Assembly (NCBI GenBank): GCA_900542155.1
Contig: UQMD01000002.1
Location: 62,001 to 126,000, forward strand
Source of the DNA: an uncultured Collinsella sp.
Lineage (GTDB): Bacteria > Actinomycetota > Coriobacteriia > Coriobacteriales > Coriobacteriaceae
Direction: 5' to 3'
Length of the DNA: 64,000 bases
A program made the position numbers and the translations under genes. The notes beneath the pieces were generated by a model, which was not told the origin of the DNA, did not search any database, and saw nothing but the letters and a program-made list of their open reading frames with translations. This document shows positions 51,337-59,942 of the stretch, piece after piece; position 1 is the first letter of the stretch; every line of letters starts with the position of its first letter.

Positions 51337-51381
51337 ACGCATCTCCATTTCTCTTACGGACCAATAGTGGTTCTAGACAAA

Positions 51382-51422
51382 CGTACGGTGCCCGCATGCT
51401 ATGCATTGGCTGGCACCGTACG
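51382..51422 (-). terminator. Hairpin between tig and clpP
   Basis: CGTACGGTGCC / GGCACCGTACG is an 11-base stem with a 19-base loop and is followed by TTTGTCT on the minus strand. It is likely a terminator or attenuator after tig. Confidence 0.6.
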
Positions 51423-51498
51423 AAGCAACCGGATAACCGGCTTATAACTTTACCCCATCACGGGCACATACATGCGCTCGCGTGCAAGGTGGCGAGAA

Positions 51499-52797
51499 TT
51501 ACTCGGCGTCCTTGGCGGTCTCGTCGACCTCAGTCACCTTGGCGTTCTCGACCAGGTGATCGACGGCCTTGGAGCGACGGATGGACTCGCGGACGGCAGG
51601 CATGCGGCCATCGGCGATGAACTCGGCCTTGGAAGCCTCGACGTCCTTGACGCCGGCCTTCTCGAACTCGGCGTTGATGTCGTCCTCGGTGACCTCAATC
51701 TTGAGCTCACGGGCGAGAGCGTCGAGCGCCAGGGACTCACGGGCAACGTCGTTGGCCTGCTTGTGCAGGTCGCCGATGAACTGCTCCATGGTCAGGCCGG
51801 AAGCGGGCAGCCAGGTGTCGAGCGTCATGCCGCGGGCAGCGAGGTTGGACAGGAAGTTCTGGCCAAGCTCCTCAAAGACGGACTGCTCGTAGTCGGCGTC
51901 CATCTCGTCGAGCTGCAGGCGCTCGGCGAGAGCGGAGACGCAACGGTTCTCCTTCTCGGCCGGAAGGCGGGAAGCCTTGTCCTGCTCGATCTCGATCTTG
52001 ATGGCGTCGCGCATAGCGTCGATGCTGTCGAAGCCAAAGTCAGACTTGACGAGCTCGTCGGTGAGCTCGGGGGTGTTGCGGACCTTGATGCCCTTGACGG
52101 TGACCTCGACGGTGTGGGTCTCGGCCTCCTCGCCCTCCTCGGCCTCGTCGGTCCAGGTGACGGACTTGACGTCGTCAACGTTGGCGCCGATCAGAGCCTC
52201 GTTGAACTCGGCGGGGTTGCTGTCGCTACCGGCGATGAGCATACGGCCCTCGGCGGCAAAGTTGTCGGCGTTCTCGACGGCCTTGAGGTCGACGGTAACG
52301 TAGTCCTCGGACTCGACAGCGCGGCCCTCGACGTCCTCGAAGGTGGCACGGTAGTTGAGGAGCATCTCGACCTGGTTGTTGATCTCGGACTCGGTGACCT
52401 CCGCAGGGGGCATCTCGATCTCGACAGCGTCGAAGGAGGAGAGCTCAGCGGCGGGACGCAGGGAGAACTCGACGGTGTAGGTGTAGTCCTCGTGATCCTT
52501 GGCGAGGTCGAGCTCCTTGTAGTCACCGCTCTTGGTGGGGACGATGTCCAGCTCGTTGAGGACGGCGGGCTCGTTGGCGGCGATCAGGTCGTTGGTGGCC
52601 TGAGCGAGGGTAGCCTCGGCGCCAAGAGCAGAGTCGATGACCGGACGGGGAGCCTTACCGGCACGGAAGCCCGGGAAGCGGTACTTCTTGGCGGTGTCCT
52701 TGTAGGCCTTCTTGATCGCGGCGTCGACGTCGGCGGCCGGGATGGTGACCGTAGCGGTGAGCTTGGCGTCCTTGACGTCAGAAGCGGTGATGTTCAA
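51499..52797 (-). CDS. tig: Trigger factor
   Basis: Ribosome-associated chaperone and prolyl isomerase. The protein of about 432 residues has the ribosome-binding domain with FRAGKAPRPVID-type GFRxGKxP signature, the FKBP-like domain (EDYVTVDLKAVENAD onward) and the helical C-terminal arms. A TTG at 52797 lies six bases after a perfect AGGAGG and is preferred; the ATG at 52812 would place AGGAGG inside the coding region. The C-terminus is acidic (VTEVDETAKDAE). It precedes clpP. Confidence 0.94.
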   Translation of the reverse strand: MNITASDVKDAKLTATVTIPAADVDAAIKKAYKDTAKKYRFPGFRAGKAPRPVIDSALGAEATLAQATNDLIAANEPAVLNELDIVPTKSGDYKELDLAKDHEDYTYTVEFSLRPAAELSSFDAVEIEMPPAEVTESEINNQVEMLLNYRATFEDVEGRAVESEDYVTVDLKAVENADNFAAEGRMLIAGSDSNPAEFNEALIGANVDDVKSVTWTDEAEEGEEAETHTVEVTVKGIKVRNTPELTDELVKSDFGFDSIDAMRDAIKIEIEQDKASRLPAEKENRCVSALAERLQLDEMDADYEQSVFEELGQNFLSNLAARGMTLDTWLPASGLTMEQFIGDLHKQANDVARESLALDALARELKIEVTEDDINAEFEKAGVKDVEASKAEFIADGRMPAVRESIRRSKAVDHLVENAKVTEVDETAKDAE

Positions 52798-52888
52798 CAC
52801 GTTCCTCCTCATACTGCCCAGCTTATCTGAGGTGCTGGTACCTTTATGCAACAAAGAGTCGCGACGGCCGAAGCCGACGCAGATGCGT

Positions 52889-52972
52889 TGGTGCGGGCGA
52901 AAGGACTCGAACCTTCACGGGAATCCCACCAGAACCTAAATCTGGCGCGTCTACCAATTCCGCCACGCCCGC
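52889..52972 (-). tRNA. tRNA-Leu (anticodon TAG)
   Basis: Minus-strand cloverleaf with acceptor GCGGGCG / CGCCCGC, D stem GCG/CGC, anticodon stem CCAGA/TCTGG around TTTAGGT (anticodon TAG), a short variable arm (TGGGATTCCCG) and the T loop TTCGAGT. Discriminator A and an encoded CCA are present. It reads CTA and CTN codons. Confidence 0.95.
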
Positions 52973-53062
52973 ATGAGCGCACAGACTAGGAATGATAGCA
53001 GATACGAACGGCAAGCGCACGCACACGTTTTACAGGCTCACGACCTCACCACGAGTGCAAAA

Positions 53063-53088
53063 GGCGGGACGAGTTGCCCCGCCCCGCC
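53063..53088 (-). terminator. Terminator of the molybdenum hydroxylase operon
   Basis: GGCGGGgc / gtCCCGCC-type stem running into TTTTGC on the minus strand, 25 bases past the Mo-subunit stop codon. Confidence 0.65.
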
Positions 53089-53112
53089 AATTACGACTTG
53101 TTCGCCGACCCG

Positions 53113-55944
53113 CTACTCCCCCAGCAGGGCCTTCTCGGGCGTGATCGGCAGCGAGCGGACCTGATGGCCGGTCGCGTGCGCCACGGCCGAGGCAACGGCG
53201 GCGAGCGGCGTGTTGATGACGACCTCGCCGATCGACTTGGCGCCAAACGGACCCGTCGGCTCGTAGCTCGGCTCAAAGGCCACGCGAATGCTGCCGATAT
53301 CCAGGCGCGTGGGCAGCTTGTAGCTCATAAAGTTGCCGGTGCGCAGGCGGCCGCGGTCGTCGTGCTCGACGATCTCGTAGAGCGCGTGGCCGATACCCTG
53401 GGCAATGCCGCCCTCGGCCTGGACGCGCGCGAGCGCCTCGTTGATCACGGTGCCGCAATCGACGGCAGCGGCGTAATCCACCACGGTCACCTTGCCGGTG
53501 GCCTTGTCAACCTCGACCTCGGCAATGCCGGCCATAAACGGCGGGGGCGAAACGGGCAGGCAGGCAGAGGCATGCGAGGTCAGCGCGTCGCCGCCAGCGA
53601 TGTTCTTGACGCACAGGTTGGCAAAGTCGCGCAGTGTGAGGTAGCGGTTCTGCTCACGAGCGGCACGCTCGTCGGACAGGCGCACGTACTGGCCGTCGAA
53701 GACCACGTCGGCGGCGTCAACGTCCCACATCTGAGCGGCCTTGGCGCAAATCTTCTCGCGCAGCTCGGTCGCGGCGTTCTTGGCGGCAAGGCCCGTCACG
53801 TAGGTACCGGAGCTCGCGTACGAGCCGGCGTCGAACGGCGACACGTCGGTGTCCACGCCGCGCACCACGATCAGCGAGCTCTCCACGCCCAGCTCCTCGG
53901 CGGCAATCTGCGCCAAGATCGTGTCGACGCCCATGCCGTTATCGGTGGCGCCGGTGCCGATGGTAATGAAGCCGTCCTCTTCCAGGCGCATGTCGATGCC
54001 GGCGATGTCGACATTGGAAATGCCCGAGCCCTGCATGGTGAGCGCACAACCCAGGGCGCGCACACGGTCGCCCAGGTCGACGGCCAGCGGCTTGTCGCGC
54101 CAGCCGATCATGTCCATCGCGCGCAGCAGGCAGCGGTCGAGTGCGCAGGCGTTGAGCTTCTCGTTGTAGTACTGCGGCATGGTCTCGCCCTCGCGCACGA
54201 TGTTCTTAAGGCGCAGGTCGGCGGGGTCCATGTGCAGCATGTCGGCGAGCTCGTTAACGGCGCTCTCCACGGCAAACTGGCCCTGGGTGGCACCGTAGCC
54301 GCGATACGCGCCGCCGCGGTTGGTATTGGTGTAGACAGCGTCCCAGCTAAAGCGGCTCGCCTTCACATGGTTGTAAATCGGCAGGCTCTTGTGGCCCGAA
54401 AGGCCGATCGTCGTGGTGGCGTGCTCGCCGTACGCTCCGGCGTTGGACAGCGTGTGCAGGTCGATGGCCGTGATGGTGCCGTCGTTCATGGCGCCCAGCT
54501 TAACGGTCATCTGCATCTGGTGGCGCGAGTTGCCCGCGGTGATGGTCTCCTCGCGGGTGTAGCAGCAGTAGCTCGGACGGCCGGTCTGCTGCGTCACAAA
54601 CGCCACGAAGATCTCGCAGCAGCCCGTCTGCTTGGAGCCAAAGCCACCGCCGATGCGCGGCTTAATGACCTGCACCTGCGACTGCGGAATGTCGAGCGAC
54701 TGCGCGACCATGCGGCGCACGTGGAAGGGCACCTGCGTAGAGGTGGTCACCGAGATGCGTCCGAATGCGTCAGTCGTCGCGAAGGCACGGAAGGTCTCCA
54801 TGGGCGCGGTCTGCGTGGCCTGGCTGGTGTAGGTGCGCTCAAAGACGATGTCGCTCTGGGCGAAGGCCTCGTCAAGGTCGCCAAAATCGCTGGTACCGCT
54901 GCACACCAGGTTGCGCGGGACATCGCCGCCCTGCGGGAACATAAAGGTCACGTCGCCCTCGGGGTGGACCACGATGTCGTTATCGAGTGCCTTGGTAAAG
55001 TCGAGCAGCGGCTCGAGCACCTCGTAGTCGACCTTGATGAGCTTGAGTGCCTTGTCGGCGGCCTCCTCGGTTTCGGCGGCAACGATCGCCACCTCTTCGT
55101 TTTGGTAACGGACGAGGTTCTCGAGGATCAAGCGGTCGTAGGGACTCGGCTGCGGATAGCTCTGACCGGCGATGGTAAAGCGGCGCTTGGGCACGTCCTC
55201 ATAGGTGTAGACTCCCACGACGCCCGGCACCTTCAGGGCGCGAGACGTGTCGATGGAGCAGATCTTGGCGCGGGCATACGGGCTGCGCTTGAGCTTAACG
55301 ATGAGCGCGCCGGCGGGCACCATATCGCCCGTGTAGACGGGACGGCCCTCGAGCAGGGCCTTCGAGTCCTTCTTAGGCTGCTTATGGGTGATCTGCTTGT
55401 ACGAGACACCGTCGCAGCTAGTGTCGTTGACCGGCAGCTCGGGCATCTCAAAGCCCACCTGCACGCCGGACTCGTTAAGGAAGCGGACGATGGCGCGCAG
55501 CTGGCTCTCGTAGCCGCTGCAGCGGCAGAGGTTGCCGGCCAGCTGGCGCGAGAGCTCCTCGCGCGTGGCGACGAGGCTCGGGTCCTCCTTGGCGGCGCGG
55601 GCGAGCGCCAGCACGTTCATGATGAGGCCGGGGGCGCAAAAACCGCACTGCTCGGCGCCTTCGGCAGCCATAGCGCGGGCAAGCGCCTCGGACTCGGCCT
55701 TGAGGCCCTCGAGCGTGGTGATGGAGCGGCCCTCGACGCGCGCAGCGGGAACCGAGCAGCTCAGCACCGGATCGCCGTCGAGCCACACCGTGCACAGGCC
55801 GCAGTTGGTGGTCTCGCAGGCGCAGCGCACCGACGCGCAACCCTGCTCGCGCAGCAGCGCAAAGAGCATGGTATCAGGGGCAATCTGAACCTTGACCTTG
55901 CGGCCGTTGAGCGTAAAGGAAAGATCGATGAGTTTGGCAGCCAT
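53113..55944 (-). CDS. Molybdenum hydroxylase, fused [2Fe-2S] and Mo-cofactor subunits (xanthine dehydrogenase family)
   Basis: Oxidises a purine or other N-heterocycle or aldehyde with water-derived oxygen. The 943 residues join a small-subunit-like domain (1-~160) with plant-type C43, C48, C51, C63 and second cluster C100, C103, C140, C142, to a large Mo domain (~185-943) with GGGFGSKQTGC, RGYGATQGQFAVE and the catalytic E907 in GAKSIGE. In most relatives these are separate genes. A FAD-subunit gene precedes it with TAATG overlap. The substrate is not determined; xanthine/hypoxanthine is the default guess. Nearby selenium genes make a selenium-dependent hydroxylase possible. Confidence 0.88.
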   Translation of the reverse strand: MAAKLIDLSFTLNGRKVKVQIAPDTMLFALLREQGCASVRCACETTNCGLCTVWLDGDPVLSCSVPAARVEGRSITTLEGLKAESEALARAMAAEGAEQCGFCAPGLIMNVLALARAAKEDPSLVATREELSRQLAGNLCRCSGYESQLRAIVRFLNESGVQVGFEMPELPVNDTSCDGVSYKQITHKQPKKDSKALLEGRPVYTGDMVPAGALIVKLKRSPYARAKICSIDTSRALKVPGVVGVYTYEDVPKRRFTIAGQSYPQPSPYDRLILENLVRYQNEEVAIVAAETEEAADKALKLIKVDYEVLEPLLDFTKALDNDIVVHPEGDVTFMFPQGGDVPRNLVCSGTSDFGDLDEAFAQSDIVFERTYTSQATQTAPMETFRAFATTDAFGRISVTTSTQVPFHVRRMVAQSLDIPQSQVQVIKPRIGGGFGSKQTGCCEIFVAFVTQQTGRPSYCCYTREETITAGNSRHQMQMTVKLGAMNDGTITAIDLHTLSNAGAYGEHATTTIGLSGHKSLPIYNHVKASRFSWDAVYTNTNRGGAYRGYGATQGQFAVESAVNELADMLHMDPADLRLKNIVREGETMPQYYNEKLNACALDRCLLRAMDMIGWRDKPLAVDLGDRVRALGCALTMQGSGISNVDIAGIDMRLEEDGFITIGTGATDNGMGVDTILAQIAAEELGVESSLIVVRGVDTDVSPFDAGSYASSGTYVTGLAAKNAATELREKICAKAAQMWDVDAADVVFDGQYVRLSDERAAREQNRYLTLRDFANLCVKNIAGGDALTSHASACLPVSPPPFMAGIAEVEVDKATGKVTVVDYAAAVDCGTVINEALARVQAEGGIAQGIGHALYEIVEHDDRGRLRTGNFMSYKLPTRLDIGSIRVAFEPSYEPTGPFGAKSIGEVVINTPLAAVASAVAHATGHQVRSLPITPEKALLGE

Positions 55945-56858
55945 TAGCGCACCTCACTAGAATCGACGCCGGGCACGCGGCGGCAGGAATACTCGTCCGT
56001 GGCATATTTGGGGACCTGAACGGTCTCGAGCTCGCGGGCAAGCGCGGCCGAAAGCTCGATGCCGGCGGCGCGGCGCACGGCCTGGACGGCGAGCGGGGCC
56101 GAGATGCGGCGGCGGTAGTCAGCCGAGCCCCACAGGTTGGTGCCATAGCTCAGCGCGCGCACGGACGCGGCCAGGGCGCGCAGCTCGTCCTCGGAAGGCC
56201 GCTCGTTCACCAGGCCGCATGCCTCGCCCCGCAGCAGGGTCGCGCGCAGCGGGCGGGCACCCACGGTGACATGCCAGCTGTTGTCCCACCAGGCGGCAGT
56301 GACGTTCAGCGAGGGGAAGTCGGTCGCGGCCTTGCGCACGGCCTCATAGCTTGCACGGTAGTCGTGCTTAACGACCACGACGTGCTCGATCACGTCGCGC
56401 ACATAGCCCATGTTCACAAACTCGGCAAGCGGCACGCGGCCGGCACCCGTCAGCTCGACGTACGAGTCGAGCGCCAAAAAGGCCGAAAGCACGTCCGAAA
56501 AACCAAAGCGGCCGTAGATGCTGCCGCCCACCGTGGCGGTATTGCGCAGCTGCACACCCACAATGTCGTGGACGGCAAACTCAAATACGTTGTTGACGAG
56601 CGCGTTGAGCTCGGTATGACGCTCGAGCTGGCGCAGGGTACACATGGCACCGATGCGAAACTCGGTCTCGGTCTCCTCGATCTGATCGAGTCCGCAGGCC
56701 GAAAGGTCAATCGCCGTCGCCACGCGACGCGAACCCAGGCGCATCCAGATGCCGCCGCCCACAATCTTGTTGTTGCGGTTCTTCTGCAAGAGCTCATAGG
56801 CTTCGGCCGCGTTTCCAACACGGACGTAGGTACCGAACTTGAGCACGTTCTCCCCCAT
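55944..56858 (-). CDS. FAD-binding subunit of the molybdenum hydroxylase
   Basis: The 304-residue protein has the PCMH-type FAD domain (KIVGGGIWMRLG; GVQLRNTATVGGSIYGRF) and the CO-dehydrogenase-flavoprotein C-terminal domain (RRISAPLAVQAVRRA). It takes electrons from the FeS clusters of the fused partner and passes them to NAD+ or another acceptor. Its stop codon overlaps the partner's ATG by one base, so the two form one complex. The C-terminus includes a short Cys (YSCRRVPG) of unknown meaning. Confidence 0.88.
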   Translation of the reverse strand: MGENVLKFGTYVRVGNAAEAYELLQKNRNNKIVGGGIWMRLGSRRVATAIDLSACGLDQIEETETEFRIGAMCTLRQLERHTELNALVNNVFEFAVHDIVGVQLRNTATVGGSIYGRFGFSDVLSAFLALDSYVELTGAGRVPLAEFVNMGYVRDVIEHVVVVKHDYRASYEAVRKAATDFPSLNVTAAWWDNSWHVTVGARPLRATLLRGEACGLVNERPSEDELRALAASVRALSYGTNLWGSADYRRRISAPLAVQAVRRAAGIELSAALARELETVQVPKYATDEYSCRRVPGVDSSEVR

Positions 56859-56924
56859 CTCTTCACTTGTCCAGTACCCCTAAGTGTACCAAACGAGGGC
56901 GCACGACCCTCACCACCATAGAAA

Positions 56925-56955
56925 AAGGCTCCCGGCAGGAATTGCCGGGAGCCTT
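56925..56955 (-). terminator. Terminator of gdhA
   Basis: AAGGCTCCCGGCA / TGCCGGGAGCCTT with a five-base loop and TTTTTC on the minus strand, 44 bases after the gdhA stop codon. Confidence 0.9.
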
Positions 56956-56998
56956 AGGCGCATCAGCTGGTGCTGTGCGGAGCTATGTCAAGCTGGAT

Positions 56999-58354
56999 TT
57001 AGCAGACGCCCTGGGCCATCATGGCGTCGGCGACCTTCAGGAAGCCGGCGATGTTGGCGCCCATGACAAAGTTGCCCTCCTGGCCATACTCCTTGGCGGT
57101 GTCGTCCACGTTGTGGAACATGCCGCGCATGAGCTGCTCGAGCTTGCCGTCGACCTCCTCGAAGGTCCAGGACAGGTGCTCGGCGTTCTGGCTCATCTCC
57201 AGGCCGGACACGAGCACGCCGCCGGCGTTGGCAGCCTTACCGGGCATAAAGGCGACGCCGTTCTCCTGGAAGTAGGTCGTGGCCTCGATGGTCGTGGGCA
57301 TGTTTGCGCCCTCGCCGACCACCTTGCAGCCGTTGGCGACGAGCGCCTGGGCGTCCTCGAACAGCAGCGTGTTCTCGCGAGCGCAGGGCAGCGCGATGTC
57401 GCAGGGCAGCTGCCACACGCCGCGGCCGTCGCCCTCGTGCCACACGGCGTTGGACTTCTCGTCAACGTACATGGCGAGCGTGACGCCCTTGTCGTGGCCG
57501 GAGCGCTTCTTGTTGTAGACATGCTCGAGCACGGTGTAGTCGATGCCGTCGGGATCCTCGACCCAGCCGTGGGTATCGGAGCAGGCAAGCACCTTGCCGC
57601 CGAGCTGAGCGACCTTCTGGACGGCGTAGATGGCGACGTTGCCCGAGCCGTGAACGACGACATTCTTGCCCTCGAAGGAGTCGCCGCGGCTCTTGAGGTA
57701 CTCGTCCACAAAGTAGACGAGACCGTAGCCGGTGGCCTCGGTACGGGCAAGCGAGCCGCCAAAGGAGAGGCCCTTGCCGGTGAGAACGCCGGTCCACTCG
57801 TTGGTCAGGCGCTTGTACTGACCGAACATATAGGCAACCTCGCGGCCGCCAACGCCCAGGTCGCCGGCGGGAACGTCAGTGTTGGGGCCGATGTGACGAT
57901 ATAGCTCGGTCATGAAGGACTGGCAGAAGTGCATGATCTCGTTGTTGGACTTGCCCTTGGGGTCAAAGTCGGAACCGCCCTTGCCGCCGCCCATGGGAAG
58001 GGTGGTCAGGCTGTTCTTGAGGATCTGCTCCAGGCCCAGGAACTTGAGCATGCCCAGGGTGACCGTCGGGTTAAAGCGCAGGCCGCCCTTGTAGGGTCCA
58101 ATGGCAGAGTTGAACTCGACGCGGTAGCCGCGATTGACCTGGACCTTGCCCTGGTCGTCGACCCAGGGGACACGGAACATAACGATGCGCTCGGGCTCGA
58201 CGAGGCGCTCAAGCAGGGCGGCCTCCTCGTACTCGGGATGGGCGTCGAGCGCCGGCTGAATGGTGCCGAGGATCTCGGTCGCGGCCTGGATGAACTCAGG
58301 CTGCTCGGGATAGCGGGCCTTGAGCTCGTCGAGAACTTTCTGCGTGTAGCTCAT
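56999..58354 (-). CDS. gdhA: NADP-type glutamate dehydrogenase
   Basis: Reversible amination of 2-oxoglutarate to glutamate. The 451 residues of the hexameric family I type have GPYKGGLRFNP, the catalytic-lysine region LPMGGGKGGSDFDPKGK, DVPAGDLGVGGREVAYM, a Rossmann NADP fold (VVHGSGNVAIYAVQ) and GKAANAGGV at the end. ATG 58354 has GGAGG six bases upstream. It stands alone with its own terminator. Confidence 0.96.
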   Translation of the reverse strand: MSYTQKVLDELKARYPEQPEFIQAATEILGTIQPALDAHPEYEEAALLERLVEPERIVMFRVPWVDDQGKVQVNRGYRVEFNSAIGPYKGGLRFNPTVTLGMLKFLGLEQILKNSLTTLPMGGGKGGSDFDPKGKSNNEIMHFCQSFMTELYRHIGPNTDVPAGDLGVGGREVAYMFGQYKRLTNEWTGVLTGKGLSFGGSLARTEATGYGLVYFVDEYLKSRGDSFEGKNVVVHGSGNVAIYAVQKVAQLGGKVLACSDTHGWVEDPDGIDYTVLEHVYNKKRSGHDKGVTLAMYVDEKSNAVWHEGDGRGVWQLPCDIALPCARENTLLFEDAQALVANGCKVVGEGANMPTTIEATTYFQENGVAFMPGKAANAGGVLVSGLEMSQNAEHLSWTFEEVDGKLEQLMRGMFHNVDDTAKEYGQEGNFVMGANIAGFLKVADAMMAQGVC

Positions 58355-58611
58355 GCTTCCTCCAATTGATGGAAAAGAAAAGTATCGTTCGAGGCGCCCC
58401 ATGCGCCGCGAGCTTTATCGAGTATGGATAATATCGCACTGTTGCAGCAAAGTTACGCATAAGCCGACGAGCAGATGTTTCGTTTTGATTACGATGCAGG
58501 TAGAAGCGTTTTTGAGCACCTGACGTGCAAAACCCGTGTTTCAAACCTGTTTCGTCCACGTGTTCCAAACCACCACAAAGGTGCCTGTCCTCAATGTGGC
58601 GGTGTTGGTAA
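58355..58611. other. Intergenic region between DUF3343 gene and gdhA
   Basis: Contains the gdhA leader and, near 58563-58610, a degenerate copy of the CCACCACAAAGG palindrome found at 30208. A minus-strand TCTACCTGC (58505-58497) resembles the start of the core of the variable-arm elements, but no long arms are seen around it. Confidence 0.5.
58563..58610. repeat. CCACCACAAAGG repeat, degenerate palindrome
   Basis: CCAAACCACCACAAAGG is followed by TGCCTGTCCTCA and then by TGTGGCGGTGTTGG, an imperfect reverse complement of the first arm. It lies at the end of the DUF3343 gene and may terminate it. Confidence 0.5.
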
Positions 58612-59007
58612 TTAGAGGACGAGCTGGTGGTAGTCGGCGGGGGTTACGCGGCCCTCGGTGGCGGCGCGGAAGGCGGCGAGGGCATCGCCCGAGAACGGCA
58701 TGGCCCAGCACAGGCCGCAACCGGCGGTGATGGAGCCGGGCAGCGGCATGATGCGCCCGGGCACACCGGCGGCAAGACACAGCTGCTCGCATTCCATCAC
58801 ATCGAAGGTGCTGTCGAACGACACGATGATCTTGCGTTCGTGGTCGAGGGCATCACCGGTCGGGCCTTCACGGTGTGCCTCACGATACGCCGCGGCGGCC
58901 GCTTCCTCTTCCGCGGTATGCCCGCAGCCTCCGCAGCCGCAAGTACAAGGCTCAGACCCATCGCAAGTGCAAGGTTCCCCAGTATCGGGACAGATATCGT
59001 GAGACAT
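58612..59007 (-). CDS. DUF3343 (Se/S-carrier-like) protein with Cys-rich N-terminus
   Basis: The 131-residue protein ends with a DUF3343 domain (about 58-131): IIVSFDSTFDVMECEQLCLAAGVPGRI, then PGSITAGCGLCWAMP with the conserved Cys pair. The N-terminal ~30 residues are unusually Cys-rich (CPDTGEPCTCDGSEPCTCG then CGGCGH), about nine cysteines, and could bind a metal or selenium. DUF3343 proteins are described as putative Se/S carriers. It is directly downstream of mobA in a block with tRNA-Sec, selB and selA. Confidence 0.8.
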   Translation of the reverse strand: MSHDICPDTGEPCTCDGSEPCTCGCGGCGHTAEEEAAAAAYREAHREGPTGDALDHERKIIVSFDSTFDVMECEQLCLAAGVPGRIMPLPGSITAGCGLCWAMPFSGDALAAFRAATEGRVTPADYHQLVL

Positions 59008-59022
59008 GGCAACTCCAATCGT

Positions 59023-59655
59023 CTAGACGAGTAACTCGGCCGCCGCAAACTCCTCGGGCGTATTGACGTTCTCGAAGCAGAGCGTCGAGCCGGCGGCCTT
59101 AACGATCTGCGGCTCATCCATATAACCGGCCTGAACGCGATTGATCAGGCAGCGAATGCGCTGTCGGTCGCAAGAGAGCAGCTCTTGGGCAACCGGCGCA
59201 CACGCGTCACGGCGCCAGACGGCGCAAAGCGGCTCAATCCCCCGCTCCTCGCGCGGCACGCACACATCGAGCGCCTCGGCCTCAACATGATCGGCAAGCG
59301 CGCCGATGAGTTCCGGCGAGACAAACGGCATATCGCAGGCAACGATCGCCACGAGAGTCAGCCGAGCCGCAACCAACGAGCTCGCGATGCCGCGCATGGC
59401 GCCCGCCGACCCTTCAAGGTCCGCCACCACACGCGGCACCAGGCCGCCAAACGTGCGCTCCTCAAGATAGGCAAGCTCGCAAGGGCGCGACGTCGTCACG
59501 ACCAGCTCGCCGGCAACTGGCGCCAGCCGACCCAGCACGCGCTCGATGAGCGGCTCGCCGCAAAACGCCATGCGGGCCTTATCGCAGCCCATGCGCGAGG
59601 ACAGCCCGCCCGCCTGGACGACACAAGAAAGATCGGCACGTCTTACGGTAGTCAT
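59023..59655 (-). CDS. mobA: Molybdenum cofactor guanylyltransferase
   Basis: Attaches GMP to molybdopterin to form the guanine-dinucleotide cofactor used by DMSO-reductase-family enzymes such as formate dehydrogenase. The 210 residues have the nucleotide-binding start VVQAGGLSSRMGCDKA, the DLEGSAGAMRGI segment (GPLxGI-like) and VACDMPFV (metal Asp). ATG 59655 has GGAGG about ten bases upstream; earlier in-frame codons overlap the tRNA-Sec gene. The partner molybdoenzyme is likely the partial gene at the window end. Confidence 0.92.
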   Translation of the reverse strand: MTTVRRADLSCVVQAGGLSSRMGCDKARMAFCGEPLIERVLGRLAPVAGELVVTTSRPCELAYLEERTFGGLVPRVVADLEGSAGAMRGIASSLVAARLTLVAIVACDMPFVSPELIGALADHVEAEALDVCVPREERGIEPLCAVWRRDACAPVAQELLSCDRQRIRCLINRVQAGYMDEPQIVKAAGSTLCFENVNTPEEFAAAELLV

Positions 59656-59809
59656 ACGGCAAAACACCTCCATCGGCACGTTCAAAATCCAGCGCACGGG
59701 GCAAATACCGTAGACGACATGACAGACGACACGGCGGACCCGTACAAAAACAAAACAGCGCCTTTGCGGCACGCAGTAAGACCGCGAGCACAAAAGCGCT
59801 GGTAGCGTA

Positions 59810-59906
59810 TGGCGGGAACGTATGTGAATCGAACACATCCAAGACGTTTTGCACGCCTCGCAACGGTTTTGAGGACCGCGGAGCCCACCGGAGCCCATCC
59901 GTTCCC
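59810..59906 (-). tRNA. selC: tRNA-Sec (selenocysteine, anticodon TCA)
   Basis: A 97-base minus-strand tRNA with the long acceptor stem GGGAACG / CGTTCCC, an extended D arm, anticodon loop CCTCAAA between CGGT and ACCG (anticodon TCA, the UGA reader), a seven-base-pair variable arm (GAGGCGT / ACGTCTT), T stem ATGTG/CACAT with TTCGATT loop, discriminator G and encoded CCA. Position 33 is C rather than the near-universal U. It lies 36 bases after selB. Confidence 0.93.
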
Positions 59907-59942
59907 AAGTGCGGCGGTATTTTACCAAACCGAGCAGCCAAT

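Noticed and set aside
53074..55947. Long open frame antisense to the molybdenum hydroxylase (957 codons)
   Set aside because: Low-complexity H/R/V/A-rich product typical of antisense high-GC frames; the other strand has all enzyme motifs.
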